From Luteitalea sp. (GTDB taxonomy: Bacteria > Acidobacteriota > Vicinamibacteria > Vicinamibacterales > CAVVIG01), in contig WHSN01000011.1 of NCBI GenBank assembly GCA_009380045.1, positions 1-49,747 on the forward strand: 49,747 nt of DNA. The letters are read 5' to 3'. Within the stretch, counting starts at the first letter, position 1, and the number at the start of each line of letters is the position of its first letter. Made by a program: the position numbers and the translations under genes. This document shows positions 9,401 to 17,827 of this stretch, in pieces. The notes below the pieces were generated by a model. It ran no database searches. It was given only the letters and a program-made list of their open reading frames with translations, and was not told the DNA's origin.

Positions 9401-11667
9401 CGGGCGACGGGGGGCCGCTGACGTTGAACGGGGTGACCTATGCCAAGGGGCTGGGGGTGCACGCGGCCTCGGAGGTCCAGTTTGCACTGGGCGGCGCCTG
9501 CAGCCTGCTGACGGCACAGGTCGGAGTCGACGACGAAGTCGGGACGAACGGGAGCGTGGTGTTCCAGGTGTTCGGCGACAACGGCGCGACGCCGCTGTAT
9601 GACAGCGGGGTGATGACCGGGGCGACGGCGACGAAGACGGTATCGGTGAGCGTGGCAGGGGTGAATACGCTTCGGCTCGTGGTGACGCCGGGAGCAGACG
9701 GCGATCCGACCAGCGACCACGCCGATTGGGCCGACGCGCAGGTAACGTGCGGCGGCACGGCAAACTCTGCTCCGACTGCGACCATCAGTGCGGTGGGCGG
9801 CGCAGGCGCAGACGGCAAGTTCAGCGTCGGCGACATAATCACCTACTCAGGATCCGCTACTGACCCTGAAGAGGGAACCCTGCCCGGGTCAAGCCTGAGC
9901 TGGGGGGTGGTGCTCTTCCATTGCCCTGGCGGCAATTGCCACGCGCACCCATTCTCGAACGGCACCGGCACGACCGGCGCGTTCACCGCGCCCGATCACG
10001 GCGACGACAGCTTCTTCGAGATCACTCTCACCGCGACCGATAGCGCCGGGCTGACTGGGACCACCTCGGTCACGATTCAACCGCAGACGATTCAGCTCAC
10101 GCTCGACACGTCGCCGACCGGTTTACAGGTGGTTTATGGCGGCATCGCGGCGACGGCGCCGGCGACGTTCACCACCATCGTGGGAGGAGCGCACACGATC
10201 CAGACGCCGTCGCCGCAAGGGACGCTGACGTTTGCCAACTGGTCGGATGGCGGCGCCCAGCAGCACAACGTCGTCGTGGGGGCGACGAACGTCACCTACG
10301 TGGCGTCGTTCACCGATACCACGGCACCGACGGTGACCATGGTCGGTCCGGCCGCGGGGGCGACCGGGGTGGCCACGACGACCAATGTCACCGGGACGTT
10401 CTCGACGGCGATGAACGCCGCGACGCTCACGACCGCCACGGTGACGCTCGTCCCGCAGGGAAGCGGCACGCCGGTTCCGGCCGCGATTACCTATTCGGCA
10501 GCCACCAGCACCGTCACGCTCGACCCGACGGCCGCTCTTGCTGCAAACACGTTGTACACGGCTACTATCAAAGGCGGCCCATCGGGCGCGAAAGATGCCG
10601 CCGGCCGCCCACTGGCGGCCGACCGGGTGTGGACGTTCACGACGGCGGGGGGCGGGACGACGGTGACGTATCTGAGCGACCGGAGCTGGACGACGGTGGC
10701 AAATGGGTGGGGCCCGGTCGAGAAGGACCGCAGCAACGGGGAAGACGGGGCGGGCGACGGGTTGCCGCTGACGCTGAACGGGGTGACCTATGCCAAGGGG
10801 CTGGGCGCCCATGCGGGGTCGGAGATCCGGTTTGCGTTGGGAGGCGCGTGCAGCCTGCTGACGGCGCTGGTGGGGGTGGACGACGAGGTCGGGACGAACG
10901 GGAGCGTGGTGTTCCAGGTGTTCGGCGACAACGGGGTGACGCCGCTCTATGACAGCGGGGTGATGACCGGGGCGACGGCGACGAGGAACCTGTCGGTGAG
11001 CCTGGCGGGCGTGAACACGCTGCGGCTCCTGGTGACGCTGGGTCCCGACGACAACAGCTACGACCATGCCGATTGGGCCAACGCGCAGATTACGTGCGGC
11101 GGCAGTGGGGAGACGACAGTGACGTATCTGAGCGACCGGAGCTGGACGACGGTGGCGAACGGGTGGGGCCCGGTCGAGAAGGATCGGAGCAACGGGGAAG
11201 ACGGGGCGGGCGACGGGGGGCCGCTGACGCTGAACGGGGTGACGTATGCCAAGGGGCTGGGCGCCCATGCGGGGTCGGACGTCCGGTTTGCGTTGGGCGG
11301 CGCGTGCAGCCTGCTGACGGCGCTGGTGGGGGTGGACGACGAGGTCGGGACGAACGGGAGCGTGGTGTTCCAGGTGTTCGGCGACAACGGGGTGACACCG
11401 CTGTATGACAGCGGGGTGATGACCGGGGCGACGGCGACGAGGAACGTGTCGGTGAACCTGACGGGCGTGAACACGCTGCGGCTGCTGGTGACGATCGGGT
11501 CCGACGACAACAGCCACGACCATGCCGATTGGGCCGACGCGCAGATTACCTGCAGCAGCAGTGGAGGCGCCTCCGGTGCCGAGGAGGTCGCCGGCGAATT
11601 CGCTGACGCCTGGCACGACCTGGACATTCAGCCCCACGGGGCGGGCGAACGAGTGACAACACAATGA
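6457..11667 (+). CDS. Secreted PQQ-type glucose/sorbosone dehydrogenase with five NPCBM and three Ig-like domains
   Basis: A 1736-residue exported modular protein. A signal peptide covers residues 1-28 (ends GAMAQ). Residues about 30-410 form a beta-propeller of the glucose/sorbosone dehydrogenase family: LPTAFTTLPDGRILVTEKDG, RGLLGIAADLNF, PSHSIGTVKAAPDGTLFVTSGDG, VWAYGFRNPYRLTLD, GDVGWGLWEEVN and NFGWPCYEG. The rest alternates NPCBM carbohydrate-binding domains (each YLSDR..W, NGWGPVEKDRSNGE, KGLG.HA.S..RFALGGACS, VGVDDEVG, DHADWADA) with bacterial Ig-like domains (PPTVTTVxPPSGATGVAVNxNV). NPCBM copies start near 7720, 8515, 9313, 10663 and 11119. Ig-like units start near 8164, 8966 and 10318, and a separate PKD-like linker covers 9760-10310. 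Propellers of this family oxidise sugars using PQQ; here the binding domains suggest action on or anchoring to the polymer. The start has a weak ribosome site; the end overlaps the next ATG. Confidence 0.88.
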   Translation: MKFIASGTVRTALLVLLASAIGTGAMAQTLPVGFVDEAVTGGLGLPTAFTTLPDGRILVTEKDGLVRMISNGQLLPTPFIDLRASVNDYWDRGLLGIAADLNFASNGFVYLLYTYENDPNDYSGPKTGRLTRVTATGNVASPASAFTVLGTVVGRSCNDFPLGADCLPSDNPSHSIGTVKAAPDGTLFVTSGDGASFNVVDDDALRAQHLDSLAGKLLHVTTTGSGVPDNPFWNGDSSANRSKVWAYGFRNPYRLTLDPVSGVPYLGDVGWGLWEEVNTASLAAGGVNFGWPCYEGLERQAGYETKPTCQDLYGSGPNAVQSPAVSYFHSAGGSAVTAGTFYTGTSFPAQYQGVFFYADYALGFVRYFQVDDQGQKSGPLTGFGVGLNGPVYLDTDGQNLLYLSVISGELRRIRYAGANPDVSYLSDWDYAFFSSGFGPVQRDQSNGEDQSHDGRILTLAGQQYPKGIGLHAPADVRFTLGGACSLFTALVGVDDEVGSGGRVVFQVFKDGAATPAYSSGAMTGTTATRSVSVNVAGVNTLRLVVTTSSDGPADDHADWADARITCSSADTTPPTVTTVTPPSGATGVAVNTNVSAAFSESMNPATLTTTTVTLAPQGSSTPLPATVTYAAATNTVTLDPAADLTGGTTYTATIKSGGSGVKDAAGNPLAAPDMVWTFTTATGGTTVTYLSDRTWTTVANGWGPVEKDRSNGEDGAGDGLPLTLNGVTYAKGLGTHAASDIRFALGGACSLLTGQVGVDDEVGTNGSVVFQLFNGANPTALYDSGLMTGATATRAISVSVAGVNTLRLVVTPGADGDPTSDHADWADAQITCSSSGDTTPPTVTTVSPPSGATGVAVNANVMGAFSEAMTAATLTTATVTLAPQGSGTPLPATVTYTAATSTVTLDPAADLTGGTTYTATIKGGASGAKDVAANALALDRVWTFTTAAGGTTVTYLSDRTWTTVANGWGPVEKDRSNGEDGAGDGGPLTLNGVTYAKGLGVHAASEVQFALGGACSLLTAQVGVDDEVGTNGSVVFQVFGDNGATPLYDSGVMTGATATKTVSVSVAGVNTLRLVVTPGADGDPTSDHADWADAQVTCGGTANSAPTATISAVGGAGADGKFSVGDIITYSGSATDPEEGTLPGSSLSWGVVLFHCPGGNCHAHPFSNGTGTTGAFTAPDHGDDSFFEITLTATDSAGLTGTTSVTIQPQTIQLTLDTSPTGLQVVYGGIAATAPATFTTIVGGAHTIQTPSPQGTLTFANWSDGGAQQHNVVVGATNVTYVASFTDTTAPTVTMVGPAAGATGVATTTNVTGTFSTAMNAATLTTATVTLVPQGSGTPVPAAITYSAATSTVTLDPTAALAANTLYTATIKGGPSGAKDAAGRPLAADRVWTFTTAGGGTTVTYLSDRSWTTVANGWGPVEKDRSNGEDGAGDGLPLTLNGVTYAKGLGAHAGSEIRFALGGACSLLTALVGVDDEVGTNGSVVFQVFGDNGVTPLYDSGVMTGATATRNLSVSLAGVNTLRLLVTLGPDDNSYDHADWANAQITCGGSGETTVTYLSDRSWTTVANGWGPVEKDRSNGEDGAGDGGPLTLNGVTYAKGLGAHAGSDVRFALGGACSLLTALVGVDDEVGTNGSVVFQVFGDNGVTPLYDSGVMTGATATRNVSVNLTGVNTLRLLVTIGSDDNSHDHADWADAQITCSSSGGASGAEEVAGEFADAWHDLDIQPHGAGERVTTQ
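8515..11553 (+). repeat. Four near-identical NPCBM-coding DNA repeats inside the dehydrogenase gene
   Basis: Copies lie at 8515-8952, 9313-9750, 10663-11097 and 11119-11553, each 435-438 bases and starting GTGACGTA. The last two are offset by exactly 456 bases and share an uninterrupted identical run of 98 bases (10843-10940 with 11299-11396). The first copy of the domain (7720-8156) is clearly more divergent. The Ig-like spacers between the copies are also repeated but less alike. High identity at the DNA level, including synonymous sites, points to recent duplication or ongoing gene conversion rather than only selection on the protein. Confidence 0.92.
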
Positions 11668-12689
11668 AGATTCTCGTCACCGGCGGCGCCGGATATCTCG
11701 GATCCATTCTCTCGCTGGCGCTGATCGAGGAAGGACACGATGTTCGGGTCCTCGACAACCTGATGTACGGAGGCCGGGCGCTTCTGTCGATGTTCGGGCA
11801 TTCGCGCTTCGAGCTCACGGCCGGCGACATCCGCGACAGCAGCGCGGTTGAGCGCGCGCTCGCGAATATCGACGCGGTCGTGCATCTCGCGGCCATCGTC
11901 GGCGATCCGGCCTGCGCGCGGGATCCGGAGGCCGCACGCGCCATCAACGAGCACGGGTCGCTCGGTGTCGTGCGGGCGGCTCAGGCCGCGGGCGTGGGCC
12001 GCTTCGTCTTCGCGTCCACCTGCAGCAACTATGGCCGGATGAGCGACACGTCGGTGCTGGCGACCGAGGATCACGACCTGCGGCCGTTGTCGCTGTACGC
12101 GGAAACGAAGGTTGCGGTGGAGCGCGAGTTGCTCGGAGCTGGCGCCGCCTCGATGGCCGGCACCGTTCTCCGGTTTGCGACGCTGTTCGGCGTGTCGCCC
12201 CGGATGCGCTTCGACTTGACGGTGAACCAGTTCGTGATGGAGATGCTGGCGCACCGGAAGCTGGTGGTCTACGGCGAGCGCTTCTGGCGTCCGTATGTCC
12301 ACGTGCGTGATGCGGCACGGGCGATTATGACCGTGCTGAGCGCCCCGGTCGATGTGGTGCGAAGCCAGGTGTTCAACGTCGGGCACACGGACGAGAATTA
12401 CCGCAAGGTCGACCTGGTCGGCATCATCGGCCGGCGTGTCTCCGGAGCGACCGTCGAGTTCGTGTCGGTTGCCGACGATCCGCGGGACTACAAGGTGTCG
12501 TTCGAGCGGATACGTTCCACCCTCGGTTTCGTTCCGACGCGGCGCGTCGCTGACGGCATCGAGGAGGTCGCCCGCGTGATCGAAACCGGTGTGCTGGGCA
12601 AGGTCGAGGATGCGGCGTATTCGAATATCGGCGAACGCGCGCCGAGCGGCGCAATCGCCGCACCGGGGACGCCGATATGCGTGCCGTAA
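11664..12689 (+). CDS. NAD-dependent sugar-nucleotide epimerase/dehydratase (extended SDR)
   Basis: A 341-residue extended SDR enzyme. Seen are the nucleotide-binding GGAGYLG (residues 7-13), the NAD-fold DNLMYGG, HLAAIVGDP, the active-site serine in FASTCSNYG, catalytic YAETK (Tyr145, Lys149) and WRPYVHVRDAARA. The last is typical of the substrate domain of UDP/GDP-sugar epimerases and dehydratases. Its substrate cannot be assigned; with the nucleotidyltransferase and aminotransferase that follow, a route to a 4-amino or 3-amino deoxy-sugar is plausible. The last about 25 residues (AYSNIGERAPSG...) do not resemble the family and overlap the next gene, so the C-terminus may have been extended by overlap. 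The ATG overlaps the previous stop. Confidence 0.88.
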   Translation: MKILVTGGAGYLGSILSLALIEEGHDVRVLDNLMYGGRALLSMFGHSRFELTAGDIRDSSAVERALANIDAVVHLAAIVGDPACARDPEAARAINEHGSLGVVRAAQAAGVGRFVFASTCSNYGRMSDTSVLATEDHDLRPLSLYAETKVAVERELLGAGAASMAGTVLRFATLFGVSPRMRFDLTVNQFVMEMLAHRKLVVYGERFWRPYVHVRDAARAIMTVLSAPVDVVRSQVFNVGHTDENYRKVDLVGIIGRRVSGATVEFVSVADDPRDYKVSFERIRSTLGFVPTRRVADGIEEVARVIETGVLGKVEDAAYSNIGERAPSGAIAAPGTPICVP

Positions 12690-13411
12690 TTCTGGCCGGA
12701 GGACGGGGCACCCGTCTCAGGCCGTTCACGGCGAGCTTTCCCAAGCCATTGGTGCCTCTGGGTGACACGCCGGTGGTGGAGGTGCTCATCAAGAGCCTGC
12801 TCCGTCACGGGATCTGCGACGTCACACTGACCCTCGGACATCTGGCGGAACTGGTGCAGGCCTACTTTCACCACCGGCAGCGGCTGCTCAGCCGGTTGGA
12901 ATTGAGCTACGTGATTGAGGCTGAACCGACTGGCACCGCCGGCTCGCTCGCGCTCGTCGAAGGGCTCAACGAGACCTTCCTGGTGATGAACGGCGACCTG
13001 CTGACCGACCTGAATTTTCACAACCTGGTCGCGTTTCACCGCCAGCACGAAGCGGCGCTGACGATTGCCACGCAGCGGCGGCACGTCAAGATCGACCTGG
13101 GCGTGCTCGAATTCGACGACAACGCCCGGATTACGAAGTACATCGAGAAACCCGAGCACTCCTACGACGTCAGCATGGGCGTCTATGTCTACGAGCCTCA
13201 TGTCTTGCGTCACATCGTGCCTGGCGAGTATCTGGACTTCCCCGATCTCGTGCTGCGGCTGCTCGCGGATGGGCAGCGCGTGTGCGCGTATGTGACCGAC
13301 TGCCTATGGCTCGATATCGGCCGGCCGGACGACTACGCCCGCGCGCAACAGATGATCGTCGAACACAAAGAAAGGTTTGAGCTTGCCGCCGACCCCGATT
13401 CCGCTCAGTGA
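12677..13411 (+). CDS. Sugar-1-phosphate nucleotidyltransferase
   Basis: A 244-residue enzyme that joins a sugar-1-phosphate to an NTP to make an activated sugar. It has the Rossmann-type signature LAGGRGTRLRPFT at the N-terminus, PKPLVPLGDTPVVE, the TGTAGSL element, the metal-binding LVMNGDLLTD (Asp-Leu-Leu replaces the more common GDxL), KYIEKPEHS and WLDIGRPDDY. The length is that of the short catalytic-only class (HddC/RmlA-core type) without the left-handed helix acyltransferase tail. The base used is not clear from sequence; with GDP-mannose epimerase in the locus, GTP is a reasonable guess. It overlaps genes on both sides (13 and 35 bases), indicating translational coupling. Confidence 0.9.
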   Translation: MRAVILAGGRGTRLRPFTASFPKPLVPLGDTPVVEVLIKSLLRHGICDVTLTLGHLAELVQAYFHHRQRLLSRLELSYVIEAEPTGTAGSLALVEGLNETFLVMNGDLLTDLNFHNLVAFHRQHEAALTIATQRRHVKIDLGVLEFDDNARITKYIEKPEHSYDVSMGVYVYEPHVLRHIVPGEYLDFPDLVLRLLADGQRVCAYVTDCLWLDIGRPDDYARAQQMIVEHKERFELAADPDSAQ

Positions 13412-14570
13412 TCTCGACTACGGGCCCGAGGAAGAAGCCGCGATCTTGCGCGTGTTGCGCAGCCGGTGGCTCTCCATGGGCCCAGAGGTGCAGGCATTCG
13501 AGGCGGAGATGGCGAGATTTCTCGGCGTCGAGCACGCGTTCGCCGTCTCGAGCGGAACCGCGGCGCTGCACCTGGCCTGTCTGGCTCTCGGGATCGGGCC
13601 GGGAGACGAGGTGATCCAGCCGGCAATCAATTTCGTCGCCGCCGCGAACACCACCGTTGCGGTAGGGGCGACGCCGGTGTTTGCGGATATCCTCGGCCTC
13701 GACGAGCCGACGATCGATCCCGAGGCGATCGAGCGTCTGCTCACGCCGCGCACCCGGGCCGTCGTGGTGATGCACTATGGCGGTTACCCGGCCAGGCTCG
13801 CCGACATCACCGAGCTCTGCTCCAGGCGCGGTGTGGCGTTGATTGAAGACGCCTGTCATGCGATTGGCGCCCTGTATCTCGACGAGCGCCAACGGCCGCC
13901 GCATGGCGCGCAGTCCGGCACCGTCGGGGACATCGGCTGCTTCTCGTTCTTCAGCAACAAGAACATCGCCATGGGGGAAGGGGGCCTCGTGGTGACGAGG
14001 CGGCCCGATCTTGCCGAGCGCTTGCGGCTGCTGCGATCCCACGGCATGACGACACTCACGTGGGATCGGCACCGCGGACATGCCAGCACGTACGACGTCG
14101 TCGCCCATGGCTACAACTATCGGCTTGACGAGCTGCATGCAGCTCTCGGACGGTGTCAGTTGCGCAAGTTGCCGGGCAACAACGTGCGAAGGGCCGCGCT
14201 CGTGGCGGTGTACCGGCAGGCCCTCTCCGCCTTCGACGGCTGGATCGTGCCGTTCGCGACGTTTGCCGGGGAGAGCGCGTGTCATCTGAGCGTTGTGGTG
14301 GCACCCGACACCCCGACACGAGATGATGCCGTGAAGCATCTGAAGGGGGCGGGGGTCCAGACCAGCCTGCACTACCCGTGCGTGGCCGGCTTCGATGCGT
14401 TCCGCCGGTTTGCCGCGCCGTCGCTCGACCGGTCCGAAGCATTCACGTCCCGTGTGATCACGCTGCCGCTGTTCCCGACGATGACCGTGGATCAGGTCCA
14501 CGAGATCTGTCGTGAACTGGCTCTCGCGACCGGACAGGAGACCACGAGTGGTTCGGTTGGCCGAGGATAG
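13377..14570 (+). CDS. DegT/DnrJ/EryC1/StrS-family sugar aminotransferase
   Basis: A PLP-dependent aminotransferase of 397 residues that transfers an amino group to a keto-sugar nucleotide. Seen are SSGTAALHLACLALGIGPGDEVI, PAINFVAAANTTVAVGATPVF, LIEDACHAIGA, and FSFFSNKNIAMGEGG, in which Lys195 is the expected Schiff-base lysine, followed by GYNYRLDELHAALGRCQL. All main family features are present. The start is a TTG at 13377 preceded by AAGAAAGG, inside the end of the nucleotidyltransferase gene; another TTG is 6 bases later. The enzyme probably acts on the product of the SDR encoded at 11664-12689 to give an amino-sugar donor. Confidence 0.9.
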   Translation: MSLPPTPIPLSDLDYGPEEEAAILRVLRSRWLSMGPEVQAFEAEMARFLGVEHAFAVSSGTAALHLACLALGIGPGDEVIQPAINFVAAANTTVAVGATPVFADILGLDEPTIDPEAIERLLTPRTRAVVVMHYGGYPARLADITELCSRRGVALIEDACHAIGALYLDERQRPPHGAQSGTVGDIGCFSFFSNKNIAMGEGGLVVTRRPDLAERLRLLRSHGMTTLTWDRHRGHASTYDVVAHGYNYRLDELHAALGRCQLRKLPGNNVRRAALVAVYRQALSAFDGWIVPFATFAGESACHLSVVVAPDTPTRDDAVKHLKGAGVQTSLHYPCVAGFDAFRRFAAPSLDRSEAFTSRVITLPLFPTMTVDQVHEICRELALATGQETTSGSVGRG

Positions 14571-15750
14571 CGTGCTGGGTGGCCGTCACCTCGCAAAAGG
14601 ACGCCCGGCCCCGATTCGCGTGGCGACGCTGCTGTCCCATCCCCTGGGCCCAGGGTCGGGACTCGGCACGTTCATCCTTGGCCTCACCGAAGCCCTGCAG
14701 CGGAACCCGGGTCTCGATCTCGTCTTGATCGCCCCAGGCGACGTCCGGGGCGCTGCCGGCCGCAGGGTGTCGCAGACGCTGCTGGCGTTTCAGCAACTGT
14801 GGCAGTTGCGGCACGAGCGTCCGGATGTCGTCCACACGCACGACCATCCGGCCCTGCTGGCGGCGGCGATTGCCTACCGGGCGCTGTCGGGAGGTCGCGC
14901 GCACATCGTCCACTCGTCCCATCTCGATCCGGTCGGACGGCGGTCGTGGTGGAAGCGGATTCTGCTGGGCTGGCTGCTCGCGCGTTGCAGCGTGGTGACC
15001 GTGGTCGCCCGCAATAGCGTGGAGAAACTCGCCCTTGTCGCCAGCCCGGTCCCCGGCCTGGACATCGTGGAGGTGGTGCCAGGCGCGGCGACCATTCGAC
15101 TACGGGACAAGAGCGACCCGGCGGTCGCCGCCTTCGCCGCCAGCATCGGTCATCGGAGCGGCCCGGTGCTGCTTCAGGTCTCGAACTTCTTGTATCCCGC
15201 GAAGGTCAAGGGAACGCTGCGATTGATGGAAGCGTTCGTCGAGGTGCGCCAGCGGTGCCCCGGGGTTCGACTGCTCCTGATCGGCACCGGTCCGCTGTTG
15301 GGTACGGTCAAGGAGGCTCGCGAGCGGCTCGGGCTGACCGATTCGGTGACGATACCTGGAACCTTCATCGAAGATTTGTCGCTGCCGGTGGGTCTCTCGG
15401 ATGTTCATTGTCACATCAGCCTGCAGGACGCCTGTCCGATCAGCATTCTCGAGGCGATGCACGCCGGCAAGCCGGTCGTGGCATCCCGAACGGGCGGAAT
15501 CCCTGAGCTGATCGACGACGGGGTCACCGGGACGCTGGTCGACGACGAGCCAAGTCAGATCGCCGCGGCGATCGTCGATTTCCTCGAGCATCCCGACAAG
15601 GCAAGAGCCACGGGCGCACGGGCGCAGCGGGTTGCGCAGTCGCGTTTCACCTGGGAACGGGTGGCCACCGATTTCGAGAGACTGTACGGGGCCATGCCGC
15701 AGACCGTCGCCGCACGAGCCGGTGGGGAGATCGCCAACCTTGTCGACTGA
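14548..15750 (+). CDS. Glycosyltransferase family 4
   Basis: A GT-B, GT4-type glycosyltransferase of 400 residues. The frame is open from 14512, but GTG 14548 is chosen because AGGAG lies at 14536-14540 with 7 bases spacing. Seen are PLGPGSGLGTFILGLTEAL near the N-terminus, DVVHTHDHPALLAAA, VLLQVSNFLYPAKVKGTLRLMEAF, LLIGTGPLL and ISLQDACPISILEAMHAGKPVVASRTGGIPELIDDGVTG, the donor-site region with the EX7E-like glutamates. It overlaps the aminotransferase by 23 bases and the flippase by 11. Donor and linkage are not predictable. Confidence 0.9.
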   Translation: MVRLAEDSVLGGRHLAKGRPAPIRVATLLSHPLGPGSGLGTFILGLTEALQRNPGLDLVLIAPGDVRGAAGRRVSQTLLAFQQLWQLRHERPDVVHTHDHPALLAAAIAYRALSGGRAHIVHSSHLDPVGRRSWWKRILLGWLLARCSVVTVVARNSVEKLALVASPVPGLDIVEVVPGAATIRLRDKSDPAVAAFAASIGHRSGPVLLQVSNFLYPAKVKGTLRLMEAFVEVRQRCPGVRLLLIGTGPLLGTVKEARERLGLTDSVTIPGTFIEDLSLPVGLSDVHCHISLQDACPISILEAMHAGKPVVASRTGGIPELIDDGVTGTLVDDEPSQIAAAIVDFLEHPDKARATGARAQRVAQSRFTWERVATDFERLYGAMPQTVAARAGGEIANLVD

Positions 15751-17827
15751 AGCGGCCGCCGCGGAGCCGCCAGGCACATGGCCGGCCGGAGTTCTGTCGA
15801 CCGGCGTTGGATGGATGTTCAAGGGCGCCTGGGCCGTGCTCGACCAGGGGCTGTTTGCGCTTTCTAATTTCGCCATCAACATCGTCGTCGCCCGCTGGTC
15901 GTCGCCGACCGAGTACGGCGCGTTCACGATTGCGTACACGATTTTTCTGCTGCTCACCACGGTCCACACCGCGCTCATCGCTGACCCGATGATTGTGTTC
16001 GGCACCGGGAAGTATCGCGAGAAGCTGCCATCGTACCTCGCCGTTCTGCTGCGGGGGCATTGGCTCCTCGCCCTGGCGGCCAGCCTGACGCTCGCGGCGA
16101 CAGGTCTGGCGCTCGGTCTGGCGGGAGAATGGGCCGTCGCCTACGCGCTGCTCGGGCTCGCGGCTGCGAACCCGTTCATCCTCCTGCTCTGGCTGATCCG
16201 CCGAAGCTGCTATATCCGGGTTGATCCGCGGCTCGCGGCGTCGGGCAGCGTGCTGTACATGGCGGTGCTGTTGGCCGGCGCGTACCTGTTGATCCGGTTG
16301 GACTGGCTGACACCGACGTCAGCATTTTCCTTGATGGGCGTCGGCAGCGTGGTCTCGGCGATTTGGATGCGATCGAAGCTTTCGTTCTGGTCGGCGCCGG
16401 GAAACGCTGCCGAGCTGAGCCGCAGCGTCACCGCGGCGCATTGGGCGTTCGGGCGCTGGGGCGTATGCGCGGGTCTGCTCGGCGGCGCCGCCGGGCACCT
16501 GTACTTCGTCGTGATGCCAGCCCGCTATGGCCCGGAGAGCGCCGCGTCGCTCAAGGCCTTGATGAACCTCGTCATGCCGGCGATCCAGGCGCTGATCGCG
16601 GTGTCGGTGGTGACGGTGCCGGCGCTGGTGCGGGCGCGCGACACCGGCGGCTTCGGCGGCCTGGTTCGCCGACTGCTGATCCTCTATTCGACGGGCGCGT
16701 TGCTCTACTGGATGGTGCTCGGCTTCTCACACGAGTATCTCGTCCGATGGCTGTACGGCGGCCGTTACTCTTCGGAATCGTCGCTGCTGTGGCTTCTCGG
16801 GCTGCTGCCGGTGGTGAACGCCGGCGCCTGCATCTTCGAATGCGCGTTGCGGGCGCGCGAGCGATCGGATGCGATCTTTCGAGCGTATCTGTTTTCGTTC
16901 GTCTCCACGTGTGTCTTGGGCATTCCGTTCGCGCTCGCGTGGGGAACCGGGGGAGCCATCGCCGGCCTGCTGATCTCGACTGGCCTGGCGATGGGCTCGA
17001 TGGCCTGGAGCTTGCGGCGGCGGCGCACGACACGGGAGCCAGAGTTGCCGAAGTACGCGTCGATCGAGCCGGCGGGCGGCGATACGGCGATGCCGTTGAA
17101 CCTGCAGAAGCGTCTGTCGCTCATCCTGCGCTTCTGCGAGCCGAACGGAAAGCGGTTGATCGACTGCGGCTGCGGCGCCGGCGAGTACGTGATGGCGCTC
17201 GAAAGCCAGGGGGTCCGCGCCTGGGGCATCGAGTACGACCGCGAGAAGCTCCGGGAGTACCGGAAACACTACCCGACGTCGCACCGCCTGTGCGTCGGCG
17301 ACCTGTTGAAGCCGGGGCTGCTCGATGCCAGCTTCGATGTCGCGCTGCTGAACGAGGTGCTCGAGCACGTGCCGAACGACGCCGAGGCGCTGGCCGAGGT
17401 CGAGCGTCTGCTGAAGGACGACGGCACGCTGATCGTGTTCTCGCCGAACCGCCGATACCCGTTCGAGACCCACGGCGTGACCCTGACGTCTTCGTCGCGA
17501 CGGCTGCCGCACTACTTCCCGTTCGTCCCGTATTTCCCGATGCGTCTCGGCCGCCGCATCTTCACTTATTGGGCCCGCAACTACTGGCCGGGCGAGCTTC
17601 GGCGTCTGGTGACCGACGCCGGGTTCACGATCATCGAGATTAACTATGTCTGGCAGACTTTCGAGGCGATCTCGCGCAATCAGCCGGCGTTGATTGCGGT
17701 GTTGGCGCCCGCCCTCCGCCGGATGGCGAACGTTCTCGAGCGCGTCCCGGTGGTTCGCTCGTTCGGCACCTCACAGGTCATCGTCGCCCGCAAGAACGGC
17801 CGCCGGGCGAGCCGGGTCTCCCCATGA
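15740..17827 (+). CDS. Wzx-type flippase fused to a SAM-dependent methyltransferase
   Basis: One uninterrupted frame of about 695 residues. Residues about 20-440 are a polytopic flippase of the MOP superfamily (many hydrophobic helices; SSPTEYGAFTIAYTIFLLLTTV, YGPESAASLKALMNLVMPAIQ, LVRWLYGGRYSSESSLLWLL), which would move lipid-linked repeat units across the inner membrane. From about residue 455 a class I methyltransferase follows: LIDCGCGAGEYVMAL (motif I near residue 473), LNEVLEHVPNDAEAL and DDGTLIVFSPNRRYPFETHG. No stop separates them. The likely start is TTG 15740, overlapping the previous stop; the frame is open upstream to 15632. An internal ATG at about 17090 could start the methyltransferase alone. 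The fusion puts a sugar or lipid-cap methylation activity on the cytoplasmic side of the flippase. Confidence 0.83.
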   Translation: MSTEAAAAEPPGTWPAGVLSTGVGWMFKGAWAVLDQGLFALSNFAINIVVARWSSPTEYGAFTIAYTIFLLLTTVHTALIADPMIVFGTGKYREKLPSYLAVLLRGHWLLALAASLTLAATGLALGLAGEWAVAYALLGLAAANPFILLLWLIRRSCYIRVDPRLAASGSVLYMAVLLAGAYLLIRLDWLTPTSAFSLMGVGSVVSAIWMRSKLSFWSAPGNAAELSRSVTAAHWAFGRWGVCAGLLGGAAGHLYFVVMPARYGPESAASLKALMNLVMPAIQALIAVSVVTVPALVRARDTGGFGGLVRRLLILYSTGALLYWMVLGFSHEYLVRWLYGGRYSSESSLLWLLGLLPVVNAGACIFECALRARERSDAIFRAYLFSFVSTCVLGIPFALAWGTGGAIAGLLISTGLAMGSMAWSLRRRRTTREPELPKYASIEPAGGDTAMPLNLQKRLSLILRFCEPNGKRLIDCGCGAGEYVMALESQGVRAWGIEYDREKLREYRKHYPTSHRLCVGDLLKPGLLDASFDVALLNEVLEHVPNDAEALAEVERLLKDDGTLIVFSPNRRYPFETHGVTLTSSSRRLPHYFPFVPYFPMRLGRRIFTYWARNYWPGELRRLVTDAGFTIIEINYVWQTFEAISRNQPALIAVLAPALRRMANVLERVPVVRSFGTSQVIVARKNGRRASRVSP

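Noticed and set aside
8515-11553. CRISPR-like array
   Set aside because: Repeat units are about 435 bases and protein-coding, without short repeats or unique spacers.
10123-11664. Long - strand open frame opposite the NPCBM repeats
   Set aside because: It mirrors the repeated + strand codons (Arg/His-rich, repetitive) and shows no domain; it arises from GC-rich third positions.
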